In this document: positions 47,701 through 60,100 of the stretch, in pieces
How the letters are laid out: each line of letters opens with the position of its first letter
How positions within the stretch are numbered: the first letter of the stretch is position 1
Source of the DNA: Xenopus tropicalis
Lineage: Eukaryota; Chordata; Amphibia; Anura; Pipidae
DNA length: 64,000 nucleotides
Reading direction: 5' to 3'
Assembly (NCBI RefSeq): GCF_000004195.4
Contig: NC_030683.2
Coordinates: 52,961,358 to 53,025,357 of the forward strand
Translations under genes and position numbers: made by a program
The notes under the pieces: model-generated
Database searches by the model: none
What the model saw: the letters and a program-made list of their open reading frames with translations, nothing else
What the model was told of the DNA's origin: nothing

Positions 47701-50700
47701 CAGCTTGCTTTCAAAGAGCTCTTCTATTCATCTTTCAGTTTACATGGCTGATTTTCTTGGATGGAGCTGTGAAATGTAAAACCTCAAGAAGGTTCAATTT
47801 GACTGCAAGCTTGACAAAAGGGAAAGCCTTTCCTGTTATTAAATGTTAGAGTCATACAGAACTCATTCAGTTAGATTGCAGTAGAAGAAGTTGACTGGCC
47901 TGCAAAGGGCCAGTCCTCAACCCAGCTGGCTGAACATGTAAAAGCAAAACCCACCAACATCTAATGGGAAGCGTTGTCTTAAAAGTTCTCCCACTTAGAA
48001 ATCATGGAAGGGTCTGAAATTCAAATTGTACAGGCGCATTCCCACTGTGAGAGACAGCATTTTAAAAAAAAATTCAGGAAATCCCATTGTATGATTTTTA
48101 AAGAATGTATTTGTATTGCACTGCTGCACATAAGTATTTGAACACCTGAGAAAATCAGTGTTAATATTTGGTACAGAAGCCTTTGTTTGCAATTACAGAG
48201 GTCAAACGTTTCCTGTAGTTCTTGACCAGGTTTGCACACACTGCAACAGGGATTTTGGCCCACTCCTCCACACAGATCTCCTCTAGATCTGTCAGGTTTC
48301 AGGGCTGTTGCTAAGCAACACGGAGTTTCAGCTTCCTACAAAGATTTTCTATTGGATTTAGGTCTGGAGACTGGCTTGGCCACTCCAGAACCTTGATATG
48401 CCTCTTATGGGGCCACTCCTAGTTTATCCTGGCTGTGTGCTTCGGGTCATTGTCATGTTGGAAGGCCCAGCCACGACCCATCTTCAATGCTTCGACTGAG
48501 GGAAGGAGGTTGTTGCTCGAAATCTAACAATACATGGCCCCATTCATCCTCTCCTTAATACAGTGCAGTCGTCCTGTCCCCTTCGCAGAAAAGCACCCCC
48601 AAAGCATGATGTTACCCCCCCCCCATGCTTCACAGTAGGGATGGTGTTCTTGGGATGCAACTCATCCTTATTCTTCCTCCAAACATGGCGAGTGAAGTTT
48701 AGACCAAAAAGTTCTACTTTGGTCTTATCTGACCACATGAGTTTCTCCCATGCCTCCTCTGGATCATCCAGATGGTCACTGGCAAACTTCAGACGGGCCT
48801 GGACATGTGATGACTTGAGCAGGGGAACCTTCCGTGCAATGCATGATTTGAAACCATGAAGGCGTAATGTTCTACCGACAGTGTTATTTGAAACTGTGGT
48901 CCCAGCTCTCTTCATGTCATTGACCAGCTCCTCCCTTGTATTTGTGGGCTGATTCCTCACCTTTCTTATCATCAGTGATACCCCACGAGGTGAGATTTGC
49001 ATGGAGCCCCAGTCCTAGGGAAACTGACAGTCGTCTTTAGCCTCTTCCATTTTCTAACAATTGCTCCAACAGTCGTTCTATTTTCACCAAGCTGCTTGGC
49101 TATTGCCCCGTAGCCCTTTCCAGCTTGTGGAGGTCCACAATTTTGTTTCTGGTGTCTTTTGACAGCTCTTTGGTCTTGCCCATGGTAGTAGTTGGAGTCT
49201 GACTGATTGTGGGGTGGACAGGTTTCTTTAAAGCGCTTAGACAGGTGCTACTAATTTAGATTAATGAGTGGAGTAGAGGGGGACTATTTAAAGGCAGAGT
49301 AACAGGTCTTTGAGAGCCAGAATTCTTGCTGATTGCCAGGTGTTCAAATACTTATGTGCAGCAGTGCAATACAAATACATTCTTTAAAAATCATACAATG
49401 GGATTTCCTGAACTTTTTTTTTTAAATGCTGTCTCTCACAGTGGGAATGCACCTACAATGTGAATTTCAGACCCCTCCATGATTTCCAAGTGGGAGAACT
49501 TGCAAAATCGCAGGGTGTTCAAATACTTATGTTCCTCACTGTATATTAAACAGGTCAAAAAGGAGATTATGGGAGGATGTCTGGAGTCTAGTCGCTGTAA
49601 GGCACATCCCAATTTAACTATTGCTGAACATGATGCTTTGATCAACCTGAAATCTAGGTCAGATATTACGATCAAACCCTCTGATACGGGGGGAGCAATT
49701 GTTGCGCTGAACACCGGGTACTATGAATCTGAAATAATGAATCAGTTGCAGGTACACAGGTATATTTGAGATTGGATCATGATCGGACTAATAAAATTAA
49801 ATGTAAGGTTTGGGTTTACTTATGAGACATCATTATACAGGATGTTATTTCAGAAGAATTACAAGACTATTTATATATGGAAAAACCTATAATACCAGTA
49901 TTGTATACCCTGCCTAAGGATCTTGTCCAACCACCAGGACGGCCAATAGTTGCAGGCATAGGTTCTGTATTTTGCCCTATGGCCGCCATGTTGGACAGGA
50001 TCCTTGTGACACTGGTTCAACAGGGTAAGTCATATATCAGAGATAGTAAACATTTTTTGGAAAAGTTACATTGCATCCATGTGGAGAATTGGAATGATAT
50101 AGTGTTGAGCACATTGAATGTGTCCTCGCTGTATACATATATTCCACATGGTGATGAATTTGAAGCCTGTGCTAAACTTTTAAGAGCAAATAAACGCTAT
50201 GACGAAATTGAGGTACATTTTTTTCTGAAATTGTAAGAAATGATTTTGATGGAGAACTATTTCAGGTTCAAGGATAGCTATTTTTTACAGCTAAGGGGGA
50301 CCGCAATGGGCTCCAATGTCGCCCTTTCATATGCCAACTCCTTTATGCTTCGGCAGGAGGAGGAACACATATATCGTTGAATACCGTTCACCAAACACTG
50401 TGTGATTTAGTGGCAGTATATTGATGATATGTTCATTATATGGAGGGGCAACATGGATTCCCTTTTGGGGTTCCAGGAAGAACATATGGGACACATCCTA
50501 TCATCTCCTATACATTGCATATGGACACTGAGTTTATACAGTTTTCAGATGTTAGGGTAATCAAAGACGGAAATGGATTTGCTACAGAGTTGTACTCCAA
50601 GCCATCTGATAGGAACCAGTTATAATAAATTCTTGATGAAGGAGAGACGCAGGGAGGGTGGTCCACAGATTCCCTTTGTTATGCAGTACAGTGGGGCCAG

Positions 50701-51052
50701 TGGAACTGTTGCCTCTGTGCTGCAGAAGCATTGGGGGGCCTGAAGAAGGAGTTGGAATACTCCGAAACATTGCTTGTTGGACAAGAATGGATTTTAATAT
50801 ACTTGAGCTTTGCATCTAATGAAGTGAGTGCTATGTCATTTTTTTTCTTTTTTGTATGTTGTTACTATGGCAGTGACATTCATGTATTCGGGCTGTATGA
50901 TTCTGTGGCTCTATGATTGTATGTGGTATGTATATGTGTATATGAGTGATGATTCCCAGCTTCATTACTAACTAATAAAGGAAAACTTTATGCCACCACC
51001 ACTTTCAAGAAGGTTATTGTCTTTAGATAGATAGATAGATAGATAGATAGAT

Positions 51053-51096
<44 letters not shown>

Positions 51097-51111
51097 TATA
51101 GATAGATAGAT

Positions 51112-51142
<31 letters not shown>

Positions 51143-53857
51143 GATAGATAGATAGATAGATATATAGATAGATAGATGATAGATAGATAGATAGATGATA
51201 GATAGATAGATAAATGATAGATAGATAGATATATAGATAGATAGATCGATAGATAGATAGATGATAGAAACATTTATCAAACTTTGATAAACAACAACCT
51301 ATTGCCCATTTTTGACATGAAATGTGGAGGGCTCATTTTGAGATGTATTTTCAGAAGAAATCTACTTTTATTTGCAGCACCTTAGCTATTATGTACAGTT
51401 TGTGCCAGCCAGTTAACTATAAAGTTAAAGTTTCTACAACCTCCCTTAAGCTGAAGGTCTGGGGCATGTGCACCTGGACTCCACACATAACCCACCCCAA
51501 AAATATAACTAGATTTTTTATGTGTAATTTGATTAACATTCCTCAACATTAACGTAAGGATAAAGGAGATAATATACAAAGCAGGAATCATCTGCAAAGT
51601 AGTTTGTGAAGCATGAAACATGTTGTGTGCAGAATAAATTTCACTTGATACTTGAGGAGTATACTGGGCTGCTGTGCCTAATAGGCAGAGGGAGTGCATT
51701 GTATTAAGATTCCACAACATTCTACCCAAATATTTTTTTTTATGGGTCAGTCACCACAAATGAACATCTTATTTTATATTCAAAAACATGCATTATTATG
51801 TACCATACCTCACTGAGATCATCTTATCTATAAGCTTCTTGGTGAGTTTTAATGTATTGGCACCAAAGGATGGTCCTCCAAGCTCTAAAAATAGATTGTA
51901 AATGGTATTAAAGGGCTGCAGTGATCAGAAGTATTCATGTTTTCTAAAGCAAAATGTTTAATATTGTGTAGTAAGTATGGCTCTTTTGAAAATAGTTGAT
52001 TTAAAGCAGGCAGTCTATGCATCCCTTCAGGTTCAAAAATCTTTATCTGAAATGTTAATTAAAGGACATGTACACCCCCCAAACAAAAAACAAAATTGTT
52101 GTGTAGGTTGCCACAGGCCTGATTATTAACTAAAGCTGGCCATACACGCACCAATAATATTGTATGAAACCTTGTTTCGTACGATATTCGGTGCGTGTAT
52201 GGCAAGATTGGGCGCCATAGAAGGCGCCTGAGCAAAATCTGCCGTCTGGGCTGAATCGGCAGAAGGAGGTAGGAATCCTATGGTTTCTACCTCCTTATCT
52301 GCCATTTTAGCCCTGAACGTTAGTGGCGGATTTGAAGATAGCAAATCGCCATGTGTGTGGGCACCTTTACTCAAACAAGTGATACCAGTATTGTCCGTAT
52401 ATCAATGATTCAGCACAGAAAGACAAAGTATAGTGGATAAAATACTACTAAAATACTACTACTCAGTTTTGGAGGCTTTAGCTGGCCACACAATGACATA
52501 TCTGACAGTGGATATCAGACTTAAAAAGTACTTCCCTTACCAAGCTAGCCTCACAATGTCTTCTTACACAAGGGAACTCTTCCAGTCTACTGGAACTTGG
52601 CTGATTAACTGGGGGCTGCATTTGGTTAGTAACCATATACACAAGCCAAAACAATCTGCTGCTAATTGGATTTACCAACATATATGATTAACGGATGTTA
52701 TCTTAACATCTGCATGTATCTACTTAATAAGGCATTAGAGTATGTATTGCCTGGTCCTCTCATATATGTATTTAGACTTGTATCCCCTGCTTAACTATCT
52801 CTTTTCAATTGCAAACATTCTAAGGTTGGCCAGCCATTTTTTCATAACAGAGACCTTCAAGATTATTTATCACCCTCCTTTGCACTTTCTCTATTTTATT
52901 TATGTCCCTTTTAAGTATTGGAGGCCAAAAGTGCACTTTGCCTTACCAGTACCTTTAAAAGGTATTGACTCCTTCCCTTGTTAAGACAGGACAATAGTTT
53001 GCTATCCTTTTGCTGCTGCTGATTGACATTGCTTGCTATGGTGAAGCATATCTCCATAATAATCCCTAGGCCCTTCTCTATAAAGGATTTACGTGTTCTT
53101 AGAACTTGAGGGCGTATTGCTTCATGCTATGGGACCTTGCTCTTATTAATTTTGCCACTGACAACTTGTTCAAGTTAAGCCATCCGTACAACTACAGAGT
53201 GAGTCTTTTACCTCATTTATTGTATACACACTGGAAAATAAGTAAGCACAAAAATTCTTCAAGATCTCAAGATTCATGTGACAAGAAACACAATAAGAGG
53301 CAATGATAATCACATTAATACTCACTCTGTTGTGTGTAGCTTTTTTTGTACCAGAAAGTTTGGTTCTCAGTGTGTATAATGTCTTTTAAGTTTTAAACGC
53401 CTTTTGGTTTTTAATGCCTTATTATAACATATATTCACATGCAATGCTTAGATCACATTTCAATAGTGAAATCTCTAATTTATAGGTAAAACAATTTACA
53501 ACTCAGGTTTGGGAGGAAAGGACATATAGAGGCAAATCATTCTTTAATTTCATCTTGAAACCATTTTTATCAAGCCAAAACATGTTTACCTCCATACAGG
53601 GGATGAGTTATGCAGTCATATTCTGTTGAACAGTGTCCTGATTTCAATGACTGTTGCACAATGGGAAATTTCTCACTCTCGACACCCTAGATAAAGGATC
53701 AACATTGAGAGACAAGCAAAGACAATTGAGGGAATCACTACATGTGTACACATTTGAAATAAAATTGTAAGTGAATCAAATACTTTGCTCCACGCAGCTG
53801 TTAGACATATGTGTGTAAAAATATATTTTACAGAATATTTAAGGTTTACATGATATG

Positions 53858-53912
<55 letters not shown>

Positions 53913-54108
53913 AAAAAGGAAGAAATGCCGCACTCACAGGTCTTAGTGTAAAAATAAAGAAAATTTATTTAGTCTGCCTAAATAAATTTTCTTTATTTTT
54001 ACACTAAGACCTGTGAGTGCGGCATTTCTTCCTTTTTTGTATATACTTTTCTATATACTGCACCCAGGCAACATTGACTCTTACATGACGTGAGTGCCGG
54101 CTTTTCTT

Positions 54109-54158
<50 letters not shown>

Positions 54159-57100
54159 GATCTTTATAGAACAATTAATTTAGTCAAATCATTTAAAAGC
54201 ACAGATGGCACTGGAACCAAATAAAATGAAGAATAATTCAATGTTTACACAGTATGACCTTAACATAGTAAATCTTAGAGAAAAAGTTTTTGGTTGAAGA
54301 GGACATATACTGTTTGTGGTGCAAAAGACTTGAAAAAAGTAGCTGTATAGAGTGAAAGAAATTGTGTACTTACAATAACTGTGATTTTTGGGTTCAGGTG
54401 TTTGAGGGCAGCTGCTGATCCAGCCAGCAAGCCACAGTGCCCTCCTGCTGGGAATATGACTGCATCCAAATTGGGAACTTGCTCATATATCTCTAGACCA
54501 ACAGTGCCCAGACCAGCAAGGTAGCCAGCACTGTCCTCCCTTGGCAAAGAAAAAATATTTCTTTATAAAAACAGTTTTAGTTTTAGCACAAGACATTTGT
54601 AAGAAAGAAAGAAATAAAAAAGCTAAACATATAGTCAAGCAAAAAGAAGCTACAGAGCATGAGTATGGCTAAAAACCTTAAAGATGGGGTTGGCAAATGC
54701 AGATCTGCAGATTTTGGAAATTACAAAGTTGTTTAAATCACAATAGCTGTATTTGCATTGGTTGTACACCTGCACTGACTCTATCAGCTAACAGATACTC
54801 TCCTGTATTAACTTCAGTATTTATAGTATATTATTATATGTATTGCCATAAGCAACTACTCAGGTGAAAAAGTGGGTTTTAAGCCTTTTAAATACCTGTC
54901 ATTATTAGGACTGTTCAGTGTTCCATCAAGTACAAATGGATGGGCATTTGAAAACACACTAATGCTTATATAAAAATATTAAATATTAAATCTTTTAAAG
55001 ATAATTTGGACTAGGAAACCCCAACTTAGCATAGAAACATCTACATTACAGCATAGTTTAAAATATGTTTTTTAACACCTGGGAAGGTTGACAGGTTAAA
55101 TAAAATCACACACACACATATATATATCCTGGTATTACATCTTAATTTTAACATAATGCTTTTGCCAAACATGGTATTTGTCCCACAGCAACACTGCTTT
55201 AGACTTTATATAATTTAATGTTTTCCAGACTTGACAGGATTCCTAGGTCTGTTCAAAGACTTGGACTGTTTGTATAGGCAGTCATCAGCACAAGCAGCTT
55301 CTTCCAAGGCCATCTACATTTCAGCCCCATAATGCTTTAAATAAATACTCTACTTCTAGTGACTTTTGAAGTTGCCTGCTTTAGAAACATATGTTAAACA
55401 GTACAGATGTTAATGCCCCTTGAGGTTTGACAGGTGTTTCCCATTGGTTAGGAATGTGAAGGATTGAAGGCAATGATTCTGGTGAGGCAAGCATACATTT
55501 AATGAGCTTGCTTTTTAATAGAGGTTTGCCTTAATGGCAATATCCATGGTATTTGCTTAAAGGGCATCACTTGCTGAAAATTAATTTCCCCCATTAGTCA
55601 ACAGACTGAGTCCAAACTCTGACAATATAAGAAGTTAAAAAATGCCCCCCGCATGAGTACTGTAGCAGCCTGCACTGGGTGACTACTCCTACCGTGGACA
55701 GTCATGCAGTGACAGACATTCAAACACTGAACAAATCCATAGCCTGGGGGAATTGATTAATATGTCCATATGAGTTAAAGAGAATCCATGTTATGGGCAT
55801 GAGAATATTGAGTTCACCCACATTCTACATCACAGGCAGTCAAATAATGAGTGGGTGTCCCAGGCCATATACAATAAAAAGCATGAAGTATGATTGGTAG
55901 CAGTAAAAGCTATGCTTGTATTTCAGCCTCCACTTTCAAGATGGACTTCCCCGAAAATATTAAAGAGTAAATGATTCAGGGTTATGTTGGGACCCATACT
56001 GGAGTCTCAATTCAGGTTTGGATCCCCAGACATTGCTCTATTACCCTTTAGGGAGAATACTATTCTACAGCATTCCCATGAGCCAAAAGAAAGAAAAGCA
56101 ACATTTTTTCCTACTATCTGAGAGGGATGATTTGTAGTGGCTTATATTGAGGTATTTGCAATGGAAAATTTACTAGACTCTAATAATACATACATTATAT
56201 GGACACTTTTTCTGGGAAAGCAATATATACTCTACATGTTACATGTTTATTAGCCTTTAGTTATATAAAGATATCTATAACATAAGTTTAAGAATATGGA
56301 AACATTTACCAACATATCTTTAATAATGAAGACAAAAAGGAACACCAAGAGCCCCAATAGTGTAATATGTTTTTACAAGGAGTAATGGTAAAATAAACAA
56401 ATTAATACTCACAAGCCAGGGTTACCAATAGGCAACCACTGTATAGGCAGGTGGGGAGATTATCCTGACCCCACTCAGGAATAAGAAGTCGCTCTCTGTA
56501 GAAGATAGAAAAATGGGGATAACACCCCTCCACTGGGGGTGGACTCGGTATAATGATAAGACAAAACAGAGGCGCCAAAAGGATAAAATTAGCTAAAAAC
56601 ACTTAAAAACCCAATGGGTAATTCAGAGGAGGTAGTAGTGAACTTACCTCCTCCAGGCAGACACCAACAAAAGTGGTAATTTTCAGTAATAGTTTATTCA
56701 CAACAATAATGCAACGCGTTTCGCAGTTATTTCCTGCTTCATCAGGCAATGTGTGGTGTGGTGTGTTTATACAAAGACACTGTTGTTTTTTTTGCGCCTA
56801 TTCTACATTGCCTGATGAAGCAGGAAATGCCTCTGTTTTGTCTTATCATTATATCTTTAATAATGAAGCATGCATGTTCATATAAGAAGAATTTATAGTG
56901 GTATTTTTATATAGGTCTTTTACTTAGTAAGAAAAATCCTTTATGGCTGAAATTATAAAGTTGGTCCACTATGGCTCTTTAACCTTTCCAAAATAACATC
57001 ACTCATTACCTAAAACCAAGAATCCAGCAATTGTTGAGACATGTAGGATTAGTAGTTTAAAACCAAAGTATAAATATAGGCTGATTAATTTTTGCTAAAA

Positions 57101-60100
57101 TTACAATATTTGTAACCTGGTACTTACTCCTCTATATACAGATATCCATTCTCTTGTGCTAGTCTCCTTGCATGGCTTTGTGCATCCCGAGCAGTTGGAC
57201 CAAATAATATAACCATGGCACCATAATCACGGCACATTCTGACCCGGCCTAGGGAGGTTCCAGCTGACATGATGACAAACACAGGTATTTGTAGCTCTGA
57301 CGCATGAAAAGCCACAGCCAAGGCAAAGTTACTGTCTGTAGCGACAATGACACCTTTCCTTTGCTGATCCTGTTGGCACAAGAGCTTGGAATAAGTCACC
57401 GGACTATAGTAGTATGAAAAACCGCAGTTTTACTTTGCAAATGAATGTATATTTACCTATTATTATTACTATTATTATTATTTAATTATATAGCACTGAC
57501 ATATTCAGCAGTGTTTACAGACATTACCCAAGTTCCTGTGACTTCAGCCAGCCTCATTTGCAAAGAACTTAAACTAGGAATCAAGACTTTTGGCATGAGA
57601 TCAGTGTTGGAGAAAGACTGCTTTGCCTTTGGAAAAATATTTGCCTACAGAAGTAAAATCTCTTCAATAATTTGTTTTTGCATCAGTAAATGCTGGAAAC
57701 TCCAGATGCTGTACTGTAGTGTAAACTTTCTGCTACTGCTTCAATCTTTTCTTGTATTGTGATCTTATATATGTCAGCATACTTAAACATGTCAGTATTT
57801 ATATGCAGCTTTTACCTGGGGCAGAGATGTGAGAAGGTAGAGGACTCCTCTTTCCTTTACAGACCCTGTATACTGAAGATACTCCTTTTTCAAGTATAGT
57901 TCAACACCATACTGCTTTGAAATCCTTGAAAACTGGAAAGTAATATATAGGAATATGTTAGAATTTTACAATACATGAGGCACACAAATGTCAAACTATG
58001 GGGCACATTTACTAACCCACGAACGGGCCGAATGCGTCCGATTGCGTTTTTTTCGTAATGATCGGTATTTTTTGATTTTTCGGAAAAATTGTCGCAACTT
58101 TTTCGTAGCCATTCCGAAAGTTGCGCAAAATCTGGCGATTTTTTCGTAGCGTTAAAACTTGCGCGAAAAGTCGCGCCTTTTTCGTAGCCATTCCGAAAGT
58201 TTCGCAAAATCTGGCGATTTTTTTGTAGCGTTAAAAAGTCGCGATTTTTTCGCAGCTTCCGCGCCGAGTACGAAACATTCGGATTCATTCAAGCTTCAGT
58301 ATGGTGACTTTTCTTGGGCCAGGTTGGAGCTGCAGGGTGCCATTGAGTCCTATGGGAGGCTTCCAAAATCATGCTAAGTCTGAAAGTTTCGCCCGCCGCT
58401 TACGAGCGCTCAATACGAAAAAGTTGCAAAAAGATATGAGCGAATCGTTATGGCTACGAAAAACTTGCGTTTTTTCGTGCAAGTCGTAATGGCTACGAAA
58501 AACTCGTGTTTTTTCGCGCAAATCGTATTGGTAACGAAAAAGTCGCGACAATTTCCGAAAAGTCGTAAAGGCGCCGAAAAAAATCGAAAAAAATACGAAA
58601 AAGTCACAAAATGTTCATTTTCCAATCGGAATTTTACAATTCGGATTCGGATTCGTGGGTTAGTAAATGTGCCCCTATGTGTTAAAATCAGTTTCTGTTT
58701 TTTTTCTTTTCACCTATTAACTAACATTTGCAAATGATGCAGAAAAATCTGGTTTTTCATATCTTGATCAGTTGTACTAAAACAGGATTGACTCAAGAAA
58801 ACTTAACCAGAGGTCAGGATTTCAAAGAGCCAGCTATACATATAAGAATGCTCCTCATGGTAGTGGCAATGTTGAGACTGTAATTTAGAAAGGTGCCTTT
58901 TGTTCAGAGTTACTGGTATATATACTGGTATATCTAGTCAAGGCCATGTTAATTAGAACATAGTATTAGCCACATGTTAGGAACACAAATAAACATAAAG
59001 AAACAGTTTATCCAACAATCTGAGCACCATTGCATCATAACTAAATTGTGTACTGAACACTAGGTGCAATGATGTGGCACCTAAGAACAAGATTTTGGAG
59101 CAGATATCAGGTCTGGACTGAGATTAAAAAAAAGGCCCTGGCATTTCAGGTAGGGAGAGATCCAAACAGTCCTCCAAAGGCTCACTAAATAGTGACTGTA
59201 GTCAATAGTGGCATGTTACAGCAGCCCCTCTGGCATTTACCAGAATCCACTGAAGAACATTGACTTTACTGTAATCCAAACTCTATATTCAACTACACTG
59301 ATACATGCTTTTCTGTACATTGTTATAAGTAGGTTATAAGTAGGTTAATAAGAGTTTTTTTATCAAGTTATACACAATGCTCAATGGGAACAAACAATTC
59401 TATAAGTTATGTAGGCACTACAAAAATGTACAAAGATTTGAGTCATTTACAAAAAACTTTGCTGCAAAAAGCACACTGGTTTCCAGCTCTCTGCACCGTA
59501 GTTACGAAAGTACATACTATCCATATTAATTCTATGTCATTCCCTATATAATACCTCACCTTATCATACCTTAGATACAAATATAGTAGTAACTAGTAAC
59601 ATACCTTAGATGCAAACATACTAGTAGCTAGTAACATACCTTAGATACAAATTTGGTCAATATTAGTACCAGGTAGTTAGAATTTGGAGCACATATTGGT
59701 AAGAGACAAATCCTTACTAACCATTAGTACTCTTTAGATACGTGTTTTATTGCTTTGTTTACTAGAATTGAAATACTGAAAGGCTACAAAATATGATATT
59801 ATGGAAAATTTATAAATGTATAAAATGTGTAAAAATGTATAAAAGTTATTTTAATTCATAGCTGAGAATTACATACTACATGCAGTGGCAGTAAGAAATG
59901 CAAAGAGCATATGACACCATACCATGCAGGGAGTTTTTTGAATTCCACTTTGTATTTTGAAGGCAGCTGCACTGATATCTTCAAACCGAAGAAACTCATT
60001 CTTTGGTCTTACACTATTTTTTATAATTTTTGGGGTAGTGCTTTCAATAGCTTCTTTAAGCTGCTCGTCAGGGTTTCCTACTTTCTTTTCCCATGTGGTC

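Noticed and set aside
48563..48859. 98-codon plus-strand open frame
   Set aside because: Antisense of the Tc1-like transposase; no start context or similarity.
50968..51280. Tyr/Leu/Ser repeat protein on the minus strand
   Set aside because: Translation of the GATA microsatellite.
57890..58737. Open frames around 58 kb on both strands
   Set aside because: Produced by a palindromic MITE; the real exon 3 of the PLP-enzyme gene ends at 57932.
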